Source: Scleromatobacter humisilvae
GTDB taxonomy: Bacteria > Pseudomonadota > Gammaproteobacteria > Burkholderiales > Burkholderiaceae_C
DNA length: 47,490 nucleotides
Direction of reading: 5' to 3'
NCBI RefSeq assembly: GCF_023231945.1
Contig: NZ_JAJLJH010000018.1
Coordinates: forward strand, 1 to 47,490
Of the stretch, positions 20,493 to 29,157 are shown piece by piece. A program made the position numbers and the translations under genes. Each line of letters opens with the position of its first letter. Position 1 is the first letter of the stretch. Under the pieces are notes generated by a model. It searched no databases. It saw nothing but the letters and a program-made list of their open reading frames with translations, and was not told where the DNA came from.

Positions 20493-20542
20493 AACGGCAA
20501 GGCGCGTACCGGCACGACACTGTCGGCGCGTCGATTGCCGTT
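20493..20542. promoter_or_regulatory. Spaced inverted repeat in SDR/ThDP-enzyme divergent region
   Basis: AACGGCAA (20493-20500) and TTGCCGTT (20535-20542) are perfect 8-bp inverted arms 34 bp apart. Each arm carries a TTGCCG that points outward and could act as a -35 element for its own divergent gene. No matching strong -10 is obvious on either side, so a regulator-binding role is equally possible. Confidence 0.35.
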
Positions 20543-20579
20543 TCGCCAACCTGTCCAATCCAACCGCGTGGAGCGCCGC

Positions 20580-22367
20580 ATGGCCAAGACCGTCAGCGAC
20601 CAACTGATCGCCCGTCTCGTCGAATGGGGCGTGCAGCGCGTCTACGGCTACCCCGGCGACGGCATCAACGGCGTGATGGGCGCGCTGCGGCGCGCGCAGG
20701 ACCAGGTGGCGTTCGTGCAGACGCAGCACGAGGAGCTCGCCGCGTTCATGGCGGCCGCGCACCCGAAGTTCACCGGCGAGGTCGGCGTGTGCATCGCGAC
20801 GTCCGGCCCCGGCGCGATCCACCTGCTCAATGGCCTCTACGACGCGAAGGCCGACCACCAGCCAGTGCTGGCGATCGTCGGCCAGCAGGCGCGCAGCGCG
20901 CTGGGCGGCGACTTCCAGCAGGAGGTCGACCTGGTCAGCCTGTTCAAGGACGTGGCGCACGAGTACGTGCAGATGGCCACGGTGCCCGAGCAGATCCTGC
21001 ACCTGGTCGACCGCGCGATGCGCATCGCGCGCGACCGCCGCGCCGTCACCTGCCTGATCCTGCCGAACGACTTGCAGGAGCTCGCGGCCGTCGAGCCGCC
21101 GCGCGAGCACGCGATGATGCACACGGGCATCGGCTACACCAGCCCCGAGCACGCGCCGCGCGACCTCGACCTGGTCGCCGCCGCCGCGGTGCTCAACGAA
21201 GGCAGGAAGATCGCGATCCTCGCCGGCGCGGGCGCGCTGCACGCCACCGATGAACTGATCGCGATCGCCGATCGCCTCGGCGCCGGCATCGCCAAGGCGC
21301 TGCTGGGCAAGATGGCCGTGCCCGACGACCTGCCCAACGTGACAGGCTCGATCGGCCTCCTGGGCACCGCGCCGAGCTGGAAGATGATGGAGGACTGCGA
21401 CACGCTGCTGATGGTCGGCTCGTCCTTCCCGTACTCCGAGTTCCTGCCCAAGCCGGGCCAGGCGCGCGGCGTGCAGGTCGACATCGAGCCGCGCCAGCTC
21501 GGGCTGCGCTATCCGATGGAGATCAACCTCGTCGGCGACGCGAAGCTGACGCTGCAGGCGCTGCTGCCGCTGCTCAAGACCAACCCCGACCGGTCATGGC
21601 GCGACACGATCGAGTCGAACGTGCGCGACTGGTGGCGCGTGCTCGAGTCGCGCGCGATGACCGACGCGAAGCCGATCAACCCGCAGCGCGTGTTCTGGGA
21701 GCTGTCGCCGCGGCTGCCCGACGACGCGATCCTGACGGCCGACTCCGGCACCGTGGCCTCCTGGTATGCGCGCGACATCAAGGCGCGGCGCGGCATGATG
21801 GGCACGCTGTCGGGCGGCCTCGCGACCATGGGGCCCGCGGTTCCGTACGCGTTGACGGCCAAGATGGCGTATCCCGACCGACCGGTGATCGCGCTGGTGG
21901 GCGACGGCGCGATGCAGATGCTGGGCATCAACGGCCTGATCACGATCGCGCGCGAATGGCGCAAGTGGAAGGATCCGCGGCTGGTCGTGATGGTGCTCAA
22001 CAACGGCGACCTCAACATGGTGACGTGGGAACAGCGCAGCACCGAGGGCGATCCGAAGTTCGAGGGCTCGCAGGACGTGCCGTCGTTCCCGTATGCGCAA
22101 TACGGCCGCATGCTGGGGCTCGGCGGCGTACGCGTCGAGCAGCCCGCCGACATCGCCGGCGCGTGGGACGAGGCGCTGGCGTCGGACCGGCCGATGGTGC
22201 TGGAGATGGTCACCGACCCGACCGTGCCGCCCGCGCCGCCGCACATCACGGCCAAGCAGGTGCGCCACTACGCGGCGGCGCTGCTGCAGGGCGACGCGCA
22301 GGCGCTGCAGGTGGTCAGGTCCAGCGCGCGCGAGTGGTGGGATGGGCTGGTCAGGACGAAGACGTGA
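20580..22367 (+). CDS. Thiamine-diphosphate-dependent enzyme, pyruvate oxidase-like
   Basis: This 595-aa protein has the three-domain POX/acetolactate-synthase fold. The N-terminal [10 protein letters not shown] and the catalytic Glu in TQHEELAAF activate ThDP; the ThDP/Mg site is GDGAMQM ending in VLNNGDLN. The middle domain (about 190-340) is the FAD/regulatory Rossmann domain. It most resembles PoxB-type pyruvate oxidases, which decarboxylate pyruvate to acetate at the membrane, and is close to E. coli PoxB (572 aa) in length; a different 2-oxoacid substrate is possible. GGAG lies upstream of the ATG. It is divergent from the SDR gene. Confidence 0.88.
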   Translation: MAKTVSDQLIARLVEWGVQRVYGYPGDGINGVMGALRRAQDQVAFVQTQHEELAAFMAAAHPKFTGEVGVCIATSGPGAIHLLNGLYDAKADHQPVLAIVGQQARSALGGDFQQEVDLVSLFKDVAHEYVQMATVPEQILHLVDRAMRIARDRRAVTCLILPNDLQELAAVEPPREHAMMHTGIGYTSPEHAPRDLDLVAAAAVLNEGRKIAILAGAGALHATDELIAIADRLGAGIAKALLGKMAVPDDLPNVTGSIGLLGTAPSWKMMEDCDTLLMVGSSFPYSEFLPKPGQARGVQVDIEPRQLGLRYPMEINLVGDAKLTLQALLPLLKTNPDRSWRDTIESNVRDWWRVLESRAMTDAKPINPQRVFWELSPRLPDDAILTADSGTVASWYARDIKARRGMMGTLSGGLATMGPAVPYALTAKMAYPDRPVIALVGDGAMQMLGINGLITIAREWRKWKDPRLVVMVLNNGDLNMVTWEQRSTEGDPKFEGSQDVPSFPYAQYGRMLGLGGVRVEQPADIAGAWDEALASDRPMVLEMVTDPTVPPAPPHITAKQVRHYAAALLQGDAQALQVVRSSAREWWDGLVRTKT

Positions 22368-22373
22368 TCCCGC

Positions 22374-25130
22374 CTACTGGATGCTCGAGCTCGAGCCGTT
22401 CGTCCAGTGGATCTTGCCGTGCAGTGCCGCGGTGCCACCCTCGCAACGCTGCTCGAAGCGCAGGTCCAGCGAGGCGATCGCACCGGCGCTGTAGGTGATG
22501 GCGTCGACCGCGAACCAGCCGATCGACGTGTTGCAGGCGCGGCCCTCGCCCGTCCAGCTGAGCCCGCCGGTGACCGGGTTGTTGAACGGAAAGCGTTCCA
22601 CGTTCGGGTAGTAGCCCGGCTGCAGCTGCGTGATGCTGTTCATGCCGACGAAGTTGCCCGACCAGTCGCCGACGTTGCCGACGCCGACGTTGACCTGCGC
22701 CCCGCTGCCGAAGACCGAGAAGGCCCAGCTCGGCGGCGTATACAGCGTGGTCTGGCCCTCGCCGATGTAGTCCGTCGCATCGCTCTGCAGGTACACGTAG
22801 TTGCCCGACGCCGGGGTGCTGCCGTCCGGCGGCGTCCACAGGCCGCCGGGCACCGGGTTCTGCGGCCCGGGCGGGCGGGTGGTGTCGCCGGCGACCCAGT
22901 GGATCTGGCCGTGCAGTGCCGCGCCGCCGCCCTCGCAGTGCTGTTCGAAGCGCAGGTCGACCGACGCCAGCGTGCCGCCCGAAAAGCTGATGCTGTCGAT
23001 CGCGAACCAGCCGGTGAGCGTATTGCAGCCGCGCCCGTCGCCGGAGAAGGACAGTCCGCCGGTGACCGGGTTGTTGAACGGATAGCGCTCCAGGTTCGGG
23101 TAGTAGCCGGGCTGCAGCTGCGCGATGCTGTTCATGCCCAGGAAATCGCCCGTCCAGTTGTCGTTGCCCGTGACGGAGAAGCCCAGGTGGGTGCCGGACA
23201 GCGTCGGCGCGAGCACCGCGTTGGCCTGCGTGTAGGCATAGGTGGCGCCGGCCCCGATGTAGTCGCCCGCGTCGCTCTGCAGGTACACGTAGTTGCCGGT
23301 TGCCGGCGTCGCGCCCGCGGGCGCGCGCCACAGCGAAGCGGGCGGCGGATTCTGCGGCCCCGCGGGCGCGGTGGTGTCGCCCGCGACCCAGTGGATCTGG
23401 CCATGCAGCGCCGCGGTTCCGCCTTCGCAGTGCTGCTCGAAACGCAGGTCGACGGCCGTCACGGCGCCGGCCGTCACGGTGATGTCGTCGATCGCGAACC
23501 AGCCCGCCAGCGTGTTGCAGCCGCGGCCGTCGCCGTCCCAGGACAGTCCGCCGGTGACCGGGTTGTTGAACGGGTAGCGCTGGAGGCCGGCGTAGTAACC
23601 GGGCTGCAGTTGCGAGATGCTGTTCATGCCCTGGAAGTCGCCCGTCCAGTTGTCGTTGCCCGTGACGCCGACGCTCAGGTGCGTGCCGTTCAGCGTCATC
23701 GTCAGCACCGCGTTGGCCTGCGTGTACGTGCCGGTGGCGCCGGCGCCGATGTAGTCGCCGGCATCGCTTTGCAGGTAGACGTAGTTGCCTGTCGCGGGCG
23801 TCGCGCCGGCGGGGGCGCGCCACAGCGACGCCGGCGCCGGATCGACCGGGCCCGCCGCCTTCGAGCTGTCGCTGGCCAGCCAATGGATCTGTCCGCGCAG
23901 CGCCGGCGCGCCGCCCTCGCAATGCTGCTCGAAGCGCAGGTCGATCGCCGTGAGCGTCGAGCCCGAGTAGGTGGCCTTGTCGATGGTGATGCTGCCGGTG
24001 TCGACGTTGCAGCCGCGGCCGTCGCCCGACCAGTCGATGCCGCCGATCGCGGCGTTGCGGAACGCGAAGCGCGTCAGGTTCGCGTAGGTGCCGGGCTGCA
24101 GCACCGCGAGCGCGCTCGGCTCGGCGAAGTCGCCGGTCCAGTTGTCGTTGCCGTTGACGCCCACGTGCAGGGTGCCGCCGGACGCCGTCACCGTGAGCTG
24201 CGCGTTGGCGCTGCTGTACGTGTTGGACTGGCCGGCGCCGATGTAGTCGCCGCTGTCGCTTTGCAGGGTGACGAACGAGGCGCTGCCCGTGCTGTTCAGC
24301 GCGGTCGTGGCCGTCGCCGTGGCCACGTTGTTGCTCGCGAGCGGATCGCCGTTGGGCGTGGCGTAGAGCGTGTTGGCGATCGCGCCGAGGGCGTTGGCGT
24401 TGATGGTCGTGGACACGTTGAACTGCAGCGTGCCGCCCACCGGTAGCGTCGGCACCGTCATGACGGCGCCCGGCGTCGACGGGCACGTCGCGCCGCCCTG
24501 GGCCGCGCAGGTGACGGCACCGAGGGTCTGGTGGGGGTCGGCCGTGTTCTGCAGCTGGACGTTGCTGGCGGCGTCGGGGCCGGCGTTGGTCACGGTCATC
24601 GTGTACGTCGCCGAGCCGCCGCTGGTCAGCGTGGTCGTGGGCCCCTGTCCGGTCACCTGGACGTCGGCGGAGAACGCCTGCACGCTCATGGTCACCTGGT
24701 CGGCGGACGACAGGGGCATGCCATCCGCGGTGACCGACGCCGAGGCGGTGAGCGTCCCGCGCGTGCCGGCGCCGATCGTCGCGGTCACGACGTAATGCAG
24801 GCTGCCGGAGCCCGGCAGGCTCGCGACGCTCATGCTGGCGGGGTTCGCCGGGCAGGTGGCGCCGTTCGACGCCGAACAGGTGACGTTGGTCTGCGTGAGT
24901 CCGCTGCCGAGCGTGAGCGCGGCGATCACGTTCGACACCGCCGTGGCGGTCTCGTTGTGCACCACCACGTCGAACTGCACCGAGCTGCCGGTGGCCACCG
25001 GCGTGGTCGGCGCCGTGGCGGTGATCGACACCTTGCCCGAGGGGTCGGACGAACTCCCGCCGCCCCCGCCGCCGCCGCAGGCCACCATCGCCGACAGCAT
25101 CAGCACTGCCAGCACGTTCGTGAACTTCAT
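22374..25130 (-). CDS. Large lipoprotein: two DUF11-like domains and four copies of an unnamed 164-residue repeat
   Basis: This protein has 918 aa. Residues 1-18 form a lipoprotein signal (LSAMVAC, lipidated Cys18), followed by a Gly/Ser tether. Residues 31-150 and 152-278 look like two DUF11/CARDB-like Ig-type domains, each with a paired-Cys segment (VTC...ATCP). Then come four domains (about 285-418, 449-583, 613-747, 777-911) at an exact 164-residue spacing, joined by Pro/Ala-rich linkers. Each has LQSD..DYIG, a GN..NWTGDF-like motif, LQPG.Y, GRGCN (GRACN in the last) and LRFEQ.CEGG...L.G.IHW. Two Cys per copy suggest a disulfide. I cannot match this repeat to a named family. It is probably a surface or periplasmic binding or adhesive protein. 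Confidence 0.85.
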   Translation of the reverse strand: MKFTNVLAVLMLSAMVACGGGGGGGSSSDPSGKVSITATAPTTPVATGSSVQFDVVVHNETATAVSNVIAALTLGSGLTQTNVTCSASNGATCPANPASMSVASLPGSGSLHYVVTATIGAGTRGTLTASASVTADGMPLSSADQVTMSVQAFSADVQVTGQGPTTTLTSGGSATYTMTVTNAGPDAASNVQLQNTADPHQTLGAVTCAAQGGATCPSTPGAVMTVPTLPVGGTLQFNVSTTINANALGAIANTLYATPNGDPLASNNVATATATTALNSTGSASFVTLQSDSGDYIGAGQSNTYSSANAQLTVTASGGTLHVGVNGNDNWTGDFAEPSALAVLQPGTYANLTRFAFRNAAIGGIDWSGDGRGCNVDTGSITIDKATYSGSTLTAIDLRFEQHCEGGAPALRGQIHWLASDSSKAAGPVDPAPASLWRAPAGATPATGNYVYLQSDAGDYIGAGATGTYTQANAVLTMTLNGTHLSVGVTGNDNWTGDFQGMNSISQLQPGYYAGLQRYPFNNPVTGGLSWDGDGRGCNTLAGWFAIDDITVTAGAVTAVDLRFEQHCEGGTAALHGQIHWVAGDTTAPAGPQNPPPASLWRAPAGATPATGNYVYLQSDAGDYIGAGATYAYTQANAVLAPTLSGTHLGFSVTGNDNWTGDFLGMNSIAQLQPGYYPNLERYPFNNPVTGGLSFSGDGRGCNTLTGWFAIDSISFSGGTLASVDLRFEQHCEGGGAALHGQIHWVAGDTTRPPGPQNPVPGGLWTPPDGSTPASGNYVYLQSDATDYIGEGQTTLYTPPSWAFSVFGSGAQVNVGVGNVGDWSGNFVGMNSITQLQPGYYPNVERFPFNNPVTGGLSWTGEGRACNTSIGWFAVDAITYSAGAIASLDLRFEQRCEGGTAALHGKIHWTNGSSSSIQ
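22398..24278 (-). repeat. Four tandem 492-bp coding repeats
   Basis: Copies run from 24278 to 23877, 23786 to 23382, 23294 to 22890 and 22802 to 22398 on the minus strand. LQSD anchors at residues 289, 453, 617 and 781 give a period of exactly 164 codons. At the DNA level the segment ccgccggtgaccgggttgtt recurs at 22564, 23056 and 23548, 492 bp apart. Copies 2 and 3 are the most alike; copy 1 is the most diverged, and copy 4 also differs in its first half. Confidence 0.9.
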
Positions 25131-25207
25131 GTCCTCGCTCCCTTGTTGCCGCACGTGCCCGGGCCGCCTCACGGAGACGGGCGGCCCTGTAGCCTGCGGC
25201 GAGGGGC

Positions 25208-25238
25208 ATTATCACGTCGTTCGTGTCGGCTCCGACAC
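25208..25238 (-). promoter_or_regulatory. Promoter with overlapping 16-bp palindrome for the repeat lipoprotein
   Basis: GTGTCGG-CT-CCGACAC (25223-25238) is a perfect inverted repeat with a 2-nt centre. Reading on the minus strand, GATAAT (25213-25208) lies 9 nt further downstream and makes a good -10, so the palindrome covers the -35 position. This is a classic repressor-operator arrangement. The regulator is unknown. Confidence 0.5.
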
Positions 25239-25259
25239 AGGCTTGCCCGGACCGGCGTG

Positions 25260-25306
25260 CCCCGGAGAAACCGGGGTTGCCACGCCGCCGTTCCGCTCGA
25301 TAGAGT
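25260..25306 (+). promoter_or_regulatory. Promoter of the YdeI-like gene
   Basis: TTGCCA (25277-25282) and TAGAGT (25301-25306) are separated by 18 bp, close to a sigma-70 promoter, with the -10 only 6 nt before the ATG at 25313. A small inverted repeat CCCCGG-agaaa-CCGGGG (25260-25276) abuts the -35 and might bind a regulator. Confidence 0.5.
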
Positions 25307-25312
25307 GCGCGC

Positions 25313-25960
25313 ATGGCATCCAAGTCACTCCCCGCGAATCCGCCCGGGCGCGACCCGCGCGTCGACGACTACATCGCCAAGGCCGCGCCGTTCGCGCAAG
25401 CGCCGCTGGCGCACATCCGCGAGGCGATGCACGCCGCCTTGCCGGACGTGACGGAGGCGATCAAGTGGAGCCACCCGTTCTTCCTGCTCGAGGGCCGGCC
25501 GTTCGCCAACATGGCGGCGTTCAAGGCGCATTGCTCGCTCGGCTTCTGGCGCGGAGGCCGCCCGATCGCGGAGGAGGCGGCCGGCGAGCGGGGCAAGGCG
25601 ATGGGCCAGTTCGGGCGCATCGAGTCGCTGGCCGACCTGCCCAAGGCGGCGGCGTTGCGCAAGCTGATCGTCGAGGCGCGCGCCGCGTGGGCCGCCGCCA
25701 TCGAGGACAAGGCGAGCGCGCCGCCCGCGCCCAGGGCCAGGCGCGAGGCGCCGGCGCTGCCGGACGATCTCGCCGCGGCCCTGGGCCCGAAGTCGGCCGC
25801 ACGCAGGACCTTCGACGCCTTCACGCCCAGCCAGCAGCACGAGTATGTGGACTGGATCGTCGAGGCCAAGCGCGAGGCGACGCGGGCGTCGCGCGTCGCG
25901 CAGGCGGCCGAATGGATCGCCGAGGGCAAGACGCGGAACTGGAAGTACCAGAACTGCTGA
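25313..25960 (+). CDS. YdeI/OmpD-associated family protein (DUF1801 plus OmdA-type domain)
   Basis: This 215-aa cytoplasmic protein has an N-terminal DUF1801/YdhG-like domain (about 15-125, with ALPDVTEAIKWSHPFFLL) and a C-terminal YdeI/OmdA-like helical domain (about 148-215, with AARRTFDAFTPSQQHEYVDW and a closing KTRNWKYQNC). YdeI-type proteins have been linked to resistance to certain peptides, but their biochemical role is unclear. It is monocistronic with its own promoter and no visible Shine-Dalgarno. Confidence 0.88.
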   Translation: MASKSLPANPPGRDPRVDDYIAKAAPFAQAPLAHIREAMHAALPDVTEAIKWSHPFFLLEGRPFANMAAFKAHCSLGFWRGGRPIAEEAAGERGKAMGQFGRIESLADLPKAAALRKLIVEARAAWAAAIEDKASAPPAPRARREAPALPDDLAAALGPKSAARRTFDAFTPSQQHEYVDWIVEAKREATRASRVAQAAEWIAEGKTRNWKYQNC

Positions 25961-26035
25961 AGAATATTTTCGCGCCGGTGCATCCGATCGGCGGTCGCCG
26001 CGCATCCAAGGGATATCGCTCAACGGAAGAACGCC

Positions 26036-26434
26036 ATGGATCCCTGGAACCGCCTGCTCAGCCCCGAATTGCTGATTCCCGTCTGCGGCATGTTGATGCC
26101 GCTGGCCATCGTCGTGATCGCGCTGAACTTCGCCTACAAGTATCAGGAGCGCAAGCACCGGACGATCGTCGACCTGCTCGAGAAAGGCCTGCCGGTGCCG
26201 CGCGAGCTGCTGCGCTCGTCTCGGCGCACCGGCTCGGCGCTGATGCGCGCGCTGACGCTGGTGGGCGTGGGCGTCGGCACGAGCGCGTTCCTCGGCGCGA
26301 TGTTCCAGTTCGACCACGGCCTGTGGGCCGCGGGGCTGATCCCGCTGGCGATCGGCGTCGCCCAGCTGATCGCGCTGAAGATCGAACCGCAACCGCCCGA
26401 GCCGCCCGAGCTGTCGTCCATCGACCTCCAATGA
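26036..26434 (+). CDS. Small membrane protein (DUF6249-like) upstream of a sigma factor
   Basis: This 132-aa protein has three hydrophobic stretches: residues 12-34 (LIPVCGMLMPLAIVVIALNF), about 68-88 and about 94-113. The pattern helix-YKYQERKHRTIVDLLEKGLPVP-two helices is that of DUF6249-type membrane proteins. GGAAG lies 9 nt before the ATG. The sigma-factor gene follows within 25 nt, so it probably belongs to the sigma operon and may help sense or restrain the sigma factor. The function is unknown; the DUF assignment is from memory of the family pattern. Confidence 0.8.
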   Translation: MDPWNRLLSPELLIPVCGMLMPLAIVVIALNFAYKYQERKHRTIVDLLEKGLPVPRELLRSSRRTGSALMRALTLVGVGVGTSAFLGAMFQFDHGLWAAGLIPLAIGVAQLIALKIEPQPPEPPELSSIDLQ

Positions 26435-26458
26435 CGCATTGACGTGGCGCCACGCCCC

Positions 26459-27034
26459 ATGGTGTTCGACGAGTCCACGCACGTCGAGGCGGAGATCGCC
26501 GGCTGGCTCGCACTCGCGCGCCGGGGCGACCGCCACGCGTTCGCGCGTCTCGTGCGCGCGCACCAGTCGCGCGTGCGCCTGCAGCTGCGCCGGCTGACGC
26601 ACGGCGACGCCGCGCTGGCCGACGATCTCGCTCAGGAGACCTTCGTCCAGGCCTGGCTGCACATCAACGAGTTCCGCGGCGACGCCCGCCTGGCCACCTG
26701 GCTGCACCGCATCGCGCTGACGCGCTTCCTGCAGCACGCGCGCCGGCCGCAGCCGCCCGTCGAATGGAACGACGCCGAGGCGAGCGGCGCGCACGAACCG
26801 CGCCACGATCCGCGCACGGTCGAAGGCCTGGGGCGCGACGTCGAGTGCGCGCTGCAATCGCTCAGCGAGATCCAGCGGCTGGCCGTCGTGCACTGCTTTC
26901 ATCTCGACCTGTCGCACGCCGAGGCCGCGCAGGTGCTCGGCCTGCCGCTGGGCACGCTGAAGTCCCACCTCGATCGCGCCAAGGCCCGGCTGCGCGAGTT
27001 GCTGGCCGCCTGGAATCCGGAGTCCGCCACATGA
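26459..27034 (+). CDS. ECF-type RNA polymerase sigma factor
   Basis: This sigma-70 family group 4 factor has 191 aa from the ATG at 26459 (196 aa from an in-frame GTG at 26444). Region 2 is seen as DDLAQETFVQAWLHINEF and FRGDARLATWLHRIA, and region 4 as LGLPLGTLKSHLDRAKARLRE. It directs RNA polymerase to a set of stress or envelope promoters not identified here. The stop overlaps the next start (ATGA), and that gene encodes a probable anti-sigma or companion membrane protein. No good Shine-Dalgarno decides between the two starts. Confidence 0.93.
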   Translation: MVFDESTHVEAEIAGWLALARRGDRHAFARLVRAHQSRVRLQLRRLTHGDAALADDLAQETFVQAWLHINEFRGDARLATWLHRIALTRFLQHARRPQPPVEWNDAEASGAHEPRHDPRTVEGLGRDVECALQSLSEIQRLAVVHCFHLDLSHAEAAQVLGLPLGTLKSHLDRAKARLRELLAAWNPESAT

Positions 27035-27432
27035 ACGAATCCGAACGCCCCGACGCTGCGCTGGACGCCCTGCTGCGCGCCAGTGCGCCCGAGTCCCTGC
27101 CCGACGACGGCTTCGTGGCCCGCACCATGGCCGCGGTCGACCAGGCCGCGCGCGCGCTGCCCGCGCAGCGCCGCGCGGCACCCGTCGCGCCCATCGCCGT
27201 CGCGCGTGCGCTGGCCACCGAACACCGCCGCCACGAGGCGCAGGCGCGGCTGTGGCGCTGGGCGGTGGCCGGCGTGATCGCGGGCTTCGTGCTGCTGGTG
27301 ATCGCGGTGCTGCTGTCGCCGGGCGACGGCGTCACGATCTCGGCGCCGCCGCCGCAGCAGTGGTATCCGCTGTCCCTGCTGCTGGCGATCGGCGCGGTGT
27401 GGGTCGCCTTGCGCGAGCTGCGATCGAGCTAG
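27031..27432 (+). CDS. Probable anti-sigma/companion membrane protein
   Basis: This 133-aa protein has an N-terminal soluble half (about 1-78, helical, Ala/Arg-rich, with LPDDGFVARTMAAVD) and two membrane segments (about 83-102 and 114-130). Its translational coupling to the ECF sigma gene and its topology, a cytoplasmic N-terminal domain followed by membrane helices, resemble anti-sigma factors. I see no ZAS zinc motif (HxxxCxxC), so the anti-sigma role rests on context alone. Its stop overlaps the convergent esterase gene by 4 nt. Confidence 0.75.
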   Translation: MNESERPDAALDALLRASAPESLPDDGFVARTMAAVDQAARALPAQRRAAPVAPIAVARALATEHRRHEAQARLWRWAVAGVIAGFVLLVIAVLLSPGDGVTISAPPPQQWYPLSLLLAIGAVWVALRELRSS

Positions 27433-28388
27433 CGCGCGGCGGTCGTCGCCGGCCGGGGGGCAACGGCGCGCATGAAGGCGGTGGTGTCGTCCAGCACCGG
27501 CGCGAACGCGGTCAACGGCCACGCGAGCGAGCCCACCAGCAGCGCGTGGTTCACGTGCTCGTAGCTGCGGAAGGTGACGGCGGTGCCGCGCGCCTGCATC
27601 CGGTCCGTCAGCGCGATGCTGTTCTGCTCGGGATGGACCAGCGTGTCATGCACGGCCGCGCCGATGAAGGCCGGCAGCGGCCGGGCGAGGTCGCCGACGT
27701 GCTGGATGGGCTGGGTGTCGGGTGACGTCGCGGGCCAGTCGAACACCCCCTTCACGTCCGGATCGCCGATCGGCAGGAAGTTGTACGGGCCGGCCAGGCC
27801 GACCCAGCCGGCGAGTTCGTCGGGCGAGTGGCCCGCGGCGCGCAGCCAGCGCGGATCGAGCGCGAGCATCGCGACGTTGTAGGCGCCGGCGCTGTGGCCG
27901 TAGAGGAAGACGCGACGGGGGTCGGCGCCGAGCTCGCGAGCGTGCTCCAGCCCGTAGCCGACCGCCTTCGCGCAGTCCTTGAGGAAGTCGGGGTACTTCA
28001 CTTCGGGATAGAGCCGGTAGTCGACCACCATCACCGTGAAGCCGCGCGCGGCGAGCGCCTCGCCGGCGAAACGGTAGTCGCGCCGGGTGCCCGAGTTCCA
28101 CGAGCCGCCGTAGATGAAGATCACCAGCGGCGAGCCGGTGGCCTTGTCGGCGTCATCGATCGAGCTGCCGGGCACGTAGACGTCGAAGCGCTGGCGCGGC
28201 AGCGGGCCGTAGGCAACGTCGGACTCGCCCTGGTGGCCGCGCAGCGTCGCCACCGCGTTGAGCACGCCCGCCCCGGCGCCGGCCGTCGCGGAGACGATCC
28301 AGCCCAGCAGGGCGGCGCCGGTGGCCCAGCGCCGCAGGCGGCGCGCGCGGCGCGGTTCGGGGGCGATGGGGCGGAAGGTCTCGGTCAT
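27429..28388 (-). CDS. Alpha/beta hydrolase, esterase type with N-terminal membrane anchor
   Basis: This 319-aa protein has a transmembrane segment at residues about 24-46 (ATGAALLGWIVSATAGAGAG). The catalytic domain has an oxyanion loop IFIYGGSWNSG (a variant of HGGG), VDYRLYPEVKYPDFLKDC and the nucleophile elbow GHSAGAYN. VHDTLVHPEQN and YEHVNHALL supply the acid and base. This pattern fits carboxylesterases of the BD-FAE/hormone-sensitive-lipase-like group. The ATG at 28388 is preferred to an upstream in-frame start because the extra residues look non-conserved. The substrate is unknown; an ester of a small or plant-derived compound is likely. Confidence 0.88.
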   Translation of the reverse strand: MTETFRPIAPEPRRARRLRRWATGAALLGWIVSATAGAGAGVLNAVATLRGHQGESDVAYGPLPRQRFDVYVPGSSIDDADKATGSPLVIFIYGGSWNSGTRRDYRFAGEALAARGFTVMVVDYRLYPEVKYPDFLKDCAKAVGYGLEHARELGADPRRVFLYGHSAGAYNVAMLALDPRWLRAAGHSPDELAGWVGLAGPYNFLPIGDPDVKGVFDWPATSPDTQPIQHVGDLARPLPAFIGAAVHDTLVHPEQNSIALTDRMQARGTAVTFRSYEHVNHALLVGSLAWPLTAFAPVLDDTTAFMRAVAPRPATTAAR

Positions 28389-28508
28389 GGCGGCGGCAGG
28401 GTCGCCGCGCGGATCACGGCTCGTGGAGAAGGTACGCGCCGCCACGTCGGTTGGATGCAGGCGGCGCGCGGCCCGGCCTCACGGCAGGCGACGCGCCCGA
28501 GCCGCCCC

Positions 28509-29072
28509 TCACTTGTTGGGAACCTCCATCGGCTTGACGTCGCCGCAATCGCTGGAGACGAACTTGCCGGCGATGTCCGTCTGGATGTGCATCGCGTTCT
28601 TCTGGCTCGTGGTGTCGGCGACGGTGGTGACGGCGAAGCCGGTGTCGCCCATGGTCGTGAGCGTGCCGTGGCCGGTCATGTTGCTGTGCTCGGACGCGCA
28701 GGTGAAGTCGAACTTCGTGACGTTGCCGGAGGTGCTCAGGTTGACGCGCGAGCAACGGCCGTCGCGATCGGGCGTGAAGCCGCGCGCGATCTGCTCCTTG
28801 GTGATGCACACGCGCACCGTGTTCGGCGCGCCGCCGGGCTGCATGCCCATGCCGCGGGAGGCCATCATCTTCTCGATGGCGGCGCGCTGGTCCGGCGGCA
28901 TGTTGGCGAGCTTTTCCTTCATCTGCTCCATCGCCGCGTTGGCCTGCGCGTTGTCCGTGTTCATCTTGATGTTCTCCTCCCACAGCCCGGGGCGGATCTT
29001 GGGCTGCGCCATGATGGCGCCGCACGACAGCGCGGCAAGGCTCGCGACGAGAAGACGGGAACGGGTTTTCAT
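28509..29072 (-). CDS. Secreted DUF3617 domain protein
   Basis: This 187-aa protein has a signal peptide at residues 1 to about 23 (LLVASLAALSCGAIMAQ), and the mature protein starts QPKIRPGLWEE, the hallmark of DUF3617 periplasmic proteins. A Met-rich helical insert (MEQMKEKLANMPPDQRAAIE) is followed by VRVCITKEQ, CSRVN, FDFTC and SSDCGDV, giving four cysteines that may form disulfides. The function is unknown. It starts with ATG at 29072 after AGGAGGG, a strong Shine-Dalgarno. Confidence 0.88.
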   Translation of the reverse strand: MKTRSRLLVASLAALSCGAIMAQPKIRPGLWEENIKMNTDNAQANAAMEQMKEKLANMPPDQRAAIEKMMASRGMGMQPGGAPNTVRVCITKEQIARGFTPDRDGRCSRVNLSTSGNVTKFDFTCASEHSNMTGHGTLTTMGDTGFAVTTVADTTSQKNAMHIQTDIAGKFVSSDCGDVKPMEVPNK

Positions 29073-29157
29073 GGTCGGCCCTCCTGGGCGGCGATGGACA
29101 GTGGCGCGGATTCTGCGCCCCGCCACGCCGCGTCACCACCCCTGAAACGGGGATGCC

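Noticed and set aside
22351-25323. Long Arg/Asp-rich minus-strand frame and plus-strand frames over the repeat lipoprotein
   Set aside because: These are shadows of the repeat gene; composition is low-complexity and no start signals or motifs are present.
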